Below, in pieces: positions 59,049 through 64,000 of a stretch of DNA of 64,000 nt. The notes under the pieces are model-generated. The model did no database searches and was not told where the DNA came from. It was given only the letters and a program-made list of their open reading frames with translations. The position numbers and the translations under genes were made by a program. The number at the start of each line of letters is the position of its first letter. Within the stretch, counting starts at the first letter, position 1. The stretch comes from Denitratimonas sp037478135 (GTDB taxonomy: Bacteria > Pseudomonadota > Gammaproteobacteria > Xanthomonadales > Xanthomonadaceae), in contig NZ_JBBHDV010000005.1 of NCBI RefSeq assembly GCF_037478135.1, positions 186,001 to 250,000 of the forward strand, read 5' to 3'.

Positions 59049-61955
59049 TCAGTTGTGGCTGCCCACCAGGTTCACCCCGGAGAACGTGCTGTAGCCGCGC
59101 ACCATGATGTGGTACGTCCCGGCCGTGGGCGCATTGAAGGTGCAGACTTCGTTGTTGCCGACACGGTACGGACGGCAATCGTAGCTGGACGTGGTCGGGG
59201 CCGAACCGCGACGCACGTACAGATCCGCATCACCACTGCCGCCGGACATCGAGATCTCCAGGCTGCTGCGGCCGCTGGGCACCACGATGGTCCAGAACTG
59301 CGTGCTGCCGGCCGTACCAGAGATGCCGCTCACCGGCACGCCGTTGGACAACACATTGCCGCCGCCGGATGGCTCGGTGTAACTGGCCGTCAGGGTCACG
59401 CCGGAGAATGAGCTGTAACCACGCACCATCACATGCCAGGTGCCGGCGGTGGGCGCGGCGAAGGTGCAGCTCTCGTTGTTGCCGGCGCGATACGGACGGC
59501 AATCGTAGCTGGACGTGGTCGGGGCCGAACCGCGACGCACGTACAGATCGGCATCACCGCTGCCGCCGGACATCGTGATGTTCAGATTGGTTGCGCCGGC
59601 CGGCACTTCGATCGTCCAGTACTGAGCATCGGATGCCGTGCCGGAAATGCCGCTCACCGGCACGCCGTTGGCCAGCACGCTGCCGCCACTCGCCGCCACC
59701 GTTACCGTGGCGCTCTTGCTGTGGCTGGCGCCCTGGTTGTCGGTAACGGTCAGGGTCACGCTGTAACTGCCGGCCGAAGCGTAGGTCTTGCTCGGGTTGG
59801 CTGCGCTGGACGTGGTGCCGTCGCCGAAGTTCCAGCTGCGCGAGGCGATGCTGCCGTCGGCATCGGTCGAGGTGTCGGTGAAGTTCACCGTCAGCCCGTT
59901 CACCGTGCTGCTGAAGTTCGCCACCGGCGGCGTGTTCGGGGCCTGGGTCGAGTAGCTGCCGACCAGCGAAACACCGGAAAACGCACTGTAGCCGCGCACC
60001 ATCACATGCCAGGTGCCGGCGGTGGGCGTGGCGAAGGTGCAGCCCTCGTTGTTGCCGGCGCGATACGGACGGCAATCGTAGCTGGACGTGGTCGGAGCCG
60101 AACCGCGACGCACGTACAGATCGGCATCACCGCTGCCGCCGGACATCGTGATGTTCAGATCGGTCGCGCCGGCCGGCACTTCGATCGTCCAGTACTGGGC
60201 ACTGGAAGCCGCGCCGGAAATGCCGGTGACCTGCACGCCGTTGGCCAGCACGCTGCCGCCACTCGCAGCCACCGTCACCGTGGCGCTCTTGCTGTGGCTG
60301 GCGCCCTGGTTGTCGGTAACGGTCAGGGTCACGTTGTAGCTGCCGGCCGAAGCGTAGGTCTTGCTCGGGTTGGCTGCGCTGGACGTGGTGCCGTCACCGA
60401 AGTTCCAGCTGCGCGAGGCGATGCTGCCGTCGGCATCGGTCGAGGTGTCGGTGAAGTTCACCGTCAGCCCGTTCACGGTGCTGCTGAAGTTCGCCACCGG
60501 CGGCGTATTGCCCGGCCCACTGCCGGCCACGGCCGACACTGCGGCATAGGCATCGACGATGCCGGCACCGCAACCGCCGCTGCAGGTGCCGGGCAGCGGA
60601 CGCGCGGTGTTCTTCAGCGTGGTTTCGATCTGCGCCGGAGTCAGTGTGGTGGGCGAGGCCGCGATCATCAATGCCGCGACGCCGGCCACATGCGGGGTCG
60701 CCATCGAGGTGCCGTCGTAGAAGGCGTAGGTTTCGGCCACCGGCGTGGTGCTGCCGCTGTTGAGCGTGGACAGCACGCCCTTGGCCGTGGTCGCGGTCTG
60801 GCAGGCAGTCAGTGATGCATTCGGGATGCAGGTTTCACCGCCCGGCGCGGTCACGTCGATCAGATTGCCGTAGTTGGAATACCAGGAACGGTTGCCTTCC
60901 TTGTCATTGGCCGCCACCGCGATGACGTTATTGCAGTTGGCCGGCGAGGCGTTGGACACGTTCATATTGTCGTTGCCGGCCGCAATCACCACCACCGAAC
61001 CACGCGACACCGCGCTGTTGATCGCGTTCTGGAAGGTGCTGCCGCACGAACCGCTGCCGCCCAGGCTCAGGTTGATGACCTTGGCTGGCGTGGCATTGGC
61101 CGGCACGCCGCTGACGTTGCCGCCCGATGACCAGACGATGGCCTCGGCGATGTCCGAATCGTAGCCGCCACCACGGCCGAGCACGCGAACCGGCTGGATC
61201 TTGGCGCCGAAGGCAACCCCGGCGATGCCCTTGTTGTTGTTGCCCACCGCCGCCACCGTGCCGGCCACATGGGTGCCGTGCCAACTGGAGGAATAGCCGC
61301 CGGAGAAGTCGCCCGGATCGCTCGGATCGGCGTCGCGGCCATTGCCGTCGCCAGCCACCGAAGTGCTGGAAATGAAGTCGTAGCCGGCTACCACGTTGGC
61401 ATTGAGATCGCTGTGGTTGGTGATGCCGGTATCCAGCACCGCCACCACCACGCCGCTGCCGGTGGAAATATCCCAGGCGTTCTGCACATTGAGCCCGCCC
61501 ACGCTTTCAAAGTAGTGCCACATCTCGCCGTAGCGGGTGTCGTTGGGCACGAAGCGGATCTGGTTGAGCCGATCCACCTCGACGTATTCCACGCCGCCCT
61601 GCTCGACCAGATCCTGCATGAACTCATGCGCCTGGGTGGCATCCAGCGCGCGGTCCAGTTCGATCACTTCACCGCCCACGGCCAATTGCCGCAGACTGGA
61701 AACCTGGAGATTGTGGCGGCTGCCGGCCAGCGAGAAGGCCGCGTTGCGGCGGGCGGTGGACAGGCGCGCATTGCCGCTGTCCTGGAATTTGATGATGAAA
61801 CGGTCGTAGCGGCCATCGGCCTCCAGCGCCGAGGTCTGGAGCCGGGCTCCTGAAGCCACGAATTCATCGGCACCGGCAAGCGGTGCGGCACACGCCAGCG
61901 CGACGGCAAGCGCCATCGCATTCGCCCTGGCCAGGCGGAAGTTGCAGATAAGCAC
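59049..61955 (-). CDS. Secreted S8 subtilisin-family protease with two PKD and three PPC domains
   Basis: 968 residues from GTG 61955 (GGGGA about 8 nt upstream). A signal peptide (to about residue 29, APLAGA-DE) is followed by an I9-like propeptide (about 30-140). The catalytic domain has D175 (VLDTGI), H226 (WHGTHVAG) and S417 (DGTSMATPHVAG). After it come PKD1 (about 483-563), PPC1 (567-668), PKD2 (674-755), PPC2 (757-858) and PPC3 (864-968). Each PPC carries SGGSGDADLYVRRGSAP and a disulfide-type Cys pair (YDCRPYR ... C). PPC and PKD domains of extracellular proteases are usually trimmed or bind substrate. Export by type II secretion is typical of this class. A strong promoter and a CRP/Clp-like site lie upstream. 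Confidence 0.95.
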   Translation of the reverse strand: MLICNFRLARANAMALAVALACAAPLAGADEFVASGARLQTSALEADGRYDRFIIKFQDSGNARLSTARRNAAFSLAGSRHNLQVSSLRQLAVGGEVIELDRALDATQAHEFMQDLVEQGGVEYVEVDRLNQIRFVPNDTRYGEMWHYFESVGGLNVQNAWDISTGSGVVVAVLDTGITNHSDLNANVVAGYDFISSTSVAGDGNGRDADPSDPGDFSGGYSSSWHGTHVAGTVAAVGNNNKGIAGVAFGAKIQPVRVLGRGGGYDSDIAEAIVWSSGGNVSGVPANATPAKVINLSLGGSGSCGSTFQNAINSAVSRGSVVVIAAGNDNMNVSNASPANCNNVIAVAANDKEGNRSWYSNYGNLIDVTAPGGETCIPNASLTACQTATTAKGVLSTLNSGSTTPVAETYAFYDGTSMATPHVAGVAALMIAASPTTLTPAQIETTLKNTARPLPGTCSGGCGAGIVDAYAAVSAVAGSGPGNTPPVANFSSTVNGLTVNFTDTSTDADGSIASRSWNFGDGTTSSAANPSKTYASAGSYNVTLTVTDNQGASHSKSATVTVAASGGSVLANGVQVTGISGAASSAQYWTIEVPAGATDLNITMSGGSGDADLYVRRGSAPTTSSYDCRPYRAGNNEGCTFATPTAGTWHVMVRGYSAFSGVSLVGSYSTQAPNTPPVANFSSTVNGLTVNFTDTSTDADGSIASRSWNFGDGTTSSAANPSKTYASAGSYSVTLTVTDNQGASHSKSATVTVAASGGSVLANGVPVSGISGTASDAQYWTIEVPAGATNLNITMSGGSGDADLYVRRGSAPTTSSYDCRPYRAGNNESCTFAAPTAGTWHVMVRGYSSFSGVTLTASYTEPSGGGNVLSNGVPVSGISGTAGSTQFWTIVVPSGRSSLEISMSGGSGDADLYVRRGSAPTTSSYDCRPYRVGNNEVCTFNAPTAGTYHIMVRGYSTFSGVNLVGSHN
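59403..60507. repeat. Two near-identical direct repeats (PKD+PPC modules) in the protease gene
   Basis: The segments 59403-59934 and 59976-60507 repeat with a period of 573 bp; long stretches differ by only single bases, for example across 59731-59930 versus 60304-60503. A third, more diverged PPC copy lies at 59073-59340. The repeat encodes whole domains, so it is in frame. Confidence 0.9.
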
Positions 61956-62188
61956 GATTGAACATCCCCATTTTTAGGAAGGAAAGGTCGTCGGACGGGT
62001 GATCCGGCACGCCCGGATCGCGTCTCCCTTCGCCCATCCAATGACACTGCATCCAGCACTGCCAGCTCCCCTGCCACGGCCTCCCCCCGGTGACCGCGCG
62101 CCCCGCTTCACGACTGCACAGACGGCATGCAGCGGATGCGGAATCGGATGGTGGCGCCCACCCGTCCCCAAGGCGGAAGCGCGGCTGG

Positions 62189-62218
62189 ACCGTAGCAATG
62201 GCGAAAAAAAACTGTCAA
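62189..62218 (-). promoter_or_regulatory. Promoter candidate for the S8 protease
   Basis: On the minus strand a consensus -35 TTGACA (62213-62218) is followed by an 18-nt spacer containing a T8 tract and a -10 TACGGT (62189-62194). It would give a leader of about 225 nt before the protease GTG. Confidence 0.5.
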
Positions 62219-62224
62219 CCAGAA

Positions 62225-62240
62225 CGTGATTTTCATCACG
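62225..62240. promoter_or_regulatory. CRP/Clp-type palindrome
   Basis: CGTGA-TTTTCA-TCACG (62225-62240) has the GTGA-N6-TCAC core of CRP and Xanthomonas Clp sites, perfectly symmetric in its arms. It lies 7 bp upstream of the leftward -35 and about 200 bp before merR. Confidence 0.55.
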
Positions 62241-62410
62241 ACTGCGCGGGAAAAACCGCATGGCATCAGGCTTTCCGCACACATCAGCGAACCCGGAAAT
62301 CTGTTCTGCACCGCAACAATGCGCGAAATTCTGCCGCTGGGCGACAACAAAAGACGCGCTGCGTCACCTCAGAACAACAAATAAAGCCTTGACGGACGGG
62401 AAATTATGAA

Positions 62411-62435
62411 ACACCATTTGCGACACTAATGGTGT
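62411..62435 (+). promoter_or_regulatory. 8-bp dyad upstream of merR, probable operator
   Basis: ACACCATT (62411-62418) and AATGGTGT (62428-62435) are perfect inverted arms around a 9-nt spacer, ending 4 bp before the merR ATG. TTGACG at 62389-62394 could be the -35. MerR-family proteins bind such dyads within their own promoters. Confidence 0.6.
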
Positions 62436-62439
62436 CCAT

Positions 62440-62841
62440 ATGAAATTATCCCTCGAACAACTCAGCGACCAGTCCGGCGTGCCCGGCCGCACCATTCGCT
62501 TCTACATCCAGAAGGGCCTGCTGCCGCCACCACATGGCGAACGGCGCGGCGCCTGGTACACGCCCGAGCATCTGGCCGCGCTGCTGCGCATCCGCCAGTG
62601 GCAGGAGAGCGGCCTGTCGCTGGATGCCATCGCCGGCCTGCTGCAGGCCCGGCAGGAAGCGCCACTGGCGCCAGCCCGGCCTGGTGCGATCGAAGTGCGT
62701 TCGCACCTGATCGTGGCCGACGGTATCGAACTGTCGGTCGCACCCGAGCGCGCCGGCCTGACCCAGAGCCAGATCCGCCAGCTGTTCCAGCGCGTGCGCG
62801 CGGCGCTGGACGAACTGCGCCCGCCACCCACCGACGACTGA
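62440..62841 (+). CDS. MerR-family transcriptional regulator
   Basis: 133 residues. The N-terminal MerR winged helix-turn-helix (LSLEQLSDQSGVPGRTIRFYIQKGLLPPP ... RGAWYTPEHLAALLRIRQWQESGLSLDAIAGLL) spans about 1-70. The C-terminal half lacks the long dimerising coiled coil plus metal-binding cysteines. It has instead RSHLIVADGIELSVAPERAGLTQSQIRQLFQRVRAAL, a segment seen in regulators found next to VIT-domain genes. It is 21 bp upstream of the VIT/vWA gene and likely regulates it and itself through the dyad at 62411-62435. The inducer is unknown. Confidence 0.87.
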   Translation: MKLSLEQLSDQSGVPGRTIRFYIQKGLLPPPHGERRGAWYTPEHLAALLRIRQWQESGLSLDAIAGLLQARQEAPLAPARPGAIEVRSHLIVADGIELSVAPERAGLTQSQIRQLFQRVRAALDELRPPPTDD

Positions 62842-62862
62842 CTTCCCGAGCAGGAGAACCGC

Positions 62863-64000
62863 ATGATCATCGCCCCGCACCGCGACCGCCGCCACCGCAA
62901 CGCCACCATCCCGCTGGCGCACACCGATCTGCAGATCGGCATCCACAACCTGCTGGCCACCTACGAACTGCGCCACGTCTTCAAAAACCATGGGGAAACC
63001 GCCATCGAAGCGGTGTATTCGTTCCCGGTGCCGCTGGATGCCGCCTTCTGCAGCATGAGCGCGACGATCGGTTTCAACGGCCGCAATCTCAGCGCCCAGG
63101 TGCTGCCGACACGCGGCGCCGAACAGCGTTATGACGGCGCCATCAGCGACGGCGATTCGGCCGTGTTGCTGGAAGAACTCGAACCCGGCCTGCTGTGCGT
63201 GAATCTGGGCAATCTGCTGCCCGACGAATCCGGCGAAATCGTGCTGACCTTCGCCGCCGCGCTGAACGTGGCCGATTACAGTGCGCGTTTCAGTCTGCCA
63301 CTGGTGCACCGCCCGCGCTATGGCCGCAGCCGGCTCGATGCGCTGGTCACGCCTCAGCATGATTTCGCCGTCGAGCATCCGCTCAGTGTGCAAATCCGCA
63401 TCACGGGCCTGCTCGCCGATTGCGCGGTGCGCTGCAACCTCGCCGGCGTACGCCATCACCGCACCGATGCCGGCGCCGAGCTGATGATGGACAACGCCCT
63501 GCTCGACCGCGATCTGGTGCTGGCCTTTGATCTGGCCGAAGTGCCACCGGCCCGCGCGATGCTGGTGCAGGACGAAACGCCGGCCGGATCCAACCAGCGC
63601 CACGATTGCCTGGCCGTGGTCACCGCGCTGGCACCCCGCGATGATTGTTCGCCTGAGCCAGCACGCGACATCTGCCTGCTGCTGGACGGCTCGGGCTCGA
63701 TGATCGGCGATGCGATCGTGCAATCGCGCCAGGCGCTGCACTCGGTGGCTGATCTGCTCGGTGAACAGGACCGCATTCAGGTAATCCCGTTCGGCACCCG
63801 GCCGCATCCGATGTTCCGCCGCCCGTTGCGCGCCAGCGAACTCGTGCGCCAGAGCCTGTACCGCCTTGCCGACACCGTCGATGCCAATCTCGGCGGCACC
63901 GAAATGGCGGCGGCGCTGGAATCGGCGCTGGACACGCTGGAACGGCTCGACGGCCCGCCTGAAAACAGGATCATCATCCTGGTCACCGATGGCGGCGTGA
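62863..64000 (+). CDS. VIT and von Willebrand factor A domain protein (3' end outside window)
   Basis: The frame is open from ATG 62863 (AGGAG 7 nt upstream) to the window end, 379 codons seen. The VIT (inter-alpha-trypsin) domain covers about 10-135: TDLQIGIHNLLATYELRHVFKNHGETAIEAVYSFPVPLDAAF, then AQVLPTRGAEQRYDGAI and LGNLLPDESGEIVLTF. The vWA domain starts near 270 with MIDAS motif LLLDGSGSM (Asp275) and continues through GGTEMAAAL and IIILVTDGG. No signal peptide is seen, so it appears cytoplasmic. Bacterial VIT-vWA proteins are widespread but poorly understood. It lies directly after merR in an apparent two-gene or longer operon. Confidence 0.9.
   Translation, partial: MIIAPHRDRRHRNATIPLAHTDLQIGIHNLLATYELRHVFKNHGETAIEAVYSFPVPLDAAFCSMSATIGFNGRNLSAQVLPTRGAEQRYDGAISDGDSAVLLEELEPGLLCVNLGNLLPDESGEIVLTFAAALNVADYSARFSLPLVHRPRYGRSRLDALVTPQHDFAVEHPLSVQIRITGLLADCAVRCNLAGVRHHRTDAGAELMMDNALLDRDLVLAFDLAEVPPARAMLVQDETPAGSNQRHDCLAVVTALAPRDDCSPEPARDICLLLDGSGSMIGDAIVQSRQALHSVADLLGEQDRIQVIPFGTRPHPMFRRPLRASELVRQSLYRLADTVDANLGGTEMAAALESALDTLERLDGPPENRIIILVTDGGV

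Larger units (their letters stand above)
61956..62439. other. Divergent regulatory region between protease and merR (484 bp)
   Basis: No gene is seen. It is AT-richer than its surroundings in the part near merR (about 62195-62440) and contains the leftward promoter, a CRP-like palindrome and the merR operator listed separately. An A8 tract lies at 62204-62211. A start-like ATG at 61964 in another frame gives no coding pattern. Confidence 0.6.

Noticed and set aside
59433..60815. Gly/Arg/Ala-rich plus-strand frame opposite the protease repeats, and the repeats themselves as a CRISPR-like array
   Set aside because: The repeats are in-frame PKD and PPC domains with a 573-bp period. The opposite frame simply mirrors them.
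1..64000. tRNA, rRNA, riboswitch or CRISPR features
   Set aside because: I looked for GTTCRA T-loop contexts, rRNA-like stretches and regular short repeats and found none that held up. Small or diverged RNAs could be missed by eye.

Overview
The window is a dense, high-GC (mid-60s % by eye) chromosomal stretch from a gammaproteobacterium, most likely of the order Lysobacterales (Xanthomonadales; a Rhodanobacteraceae- or Lysobacteraceae-like organism). This rests on the housekeeping set (rlmM, aspS, oxyR with C199/C208, rnk, maf-rng-yhdP, tldD/pmbA/darP, suhB/trmJ, cyclophilin-lpxH, purEK, a DUF1631 protein, nadC), on a CRP/Clp-like site near a secreted protease, and on repeat types typical of xanthomonads and pseudomonads. 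I found no rRNA, tRNA, CRISPR array, intact insertion sequence or prophage.

Layout: 0-3 kb holds the tail of an M13 peptidase, a deaminase, rlmM and a DUF4870 protein. 3.2-6.9 kb holds both subunits of the TldD/TldE protease around darP. 7-10 kb is accessory: a secreted repeat protein (A) and a HEPN-like protein. 10-19.6 kb holds aspS, oxyR, rnk, a 1180-residue hybrid sensor kinase, a membrane GTPase and ogt. 20-26 kb is the maf-rng-yhdP operon. 26.2-31.7 kb holds secreted protein B, a full-length M13 lipoprotein peptidase, PPK2 and an unknown protein. 32-37 kb is a defence patch: a type III restriction-modification pair followed by a VapBC-type toxin-antitoxin, with a perfect 27-bp REP pair next to it. 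37.4-40.5 kb encodes a PhnD-like periplasmic protein coupled to a GGDEF/EAL receptor. 40.6-43.9 kb holds trmJ/suhB and cyclophilin-lpxH. 44-50 kb is a second accessory block: secreted paralogues C and D and a CadC-like membrane regulator with TPRs. 50.2-59 kb is metabolic (purEK, Trm112-like, DUF1631, nadC, acylphosphatase, tlpA, yihY, wrbA, DUF2069, a one-domain asparaginase). 59-64 kb has a secreted subtilase with PKD and PPC repeats and, divergently, merR plus a VIT/vWA gene that runs off the window end.

The most unusual pattern is that four secreted proteins (A, B, C, D) with unrelated bodies all end in the same short tail, [IL]F-x-D-G-F-E, within nine residues of the stop. It looks like a C-terminal tag or sorting signal and differs in form from PEP-CTERM-type signals, because no membrane helix or basic cluster follows it. 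C and D are tandem paralogues that share an upstream element, and C has gained a seven-bladed FG-GAP propeller.
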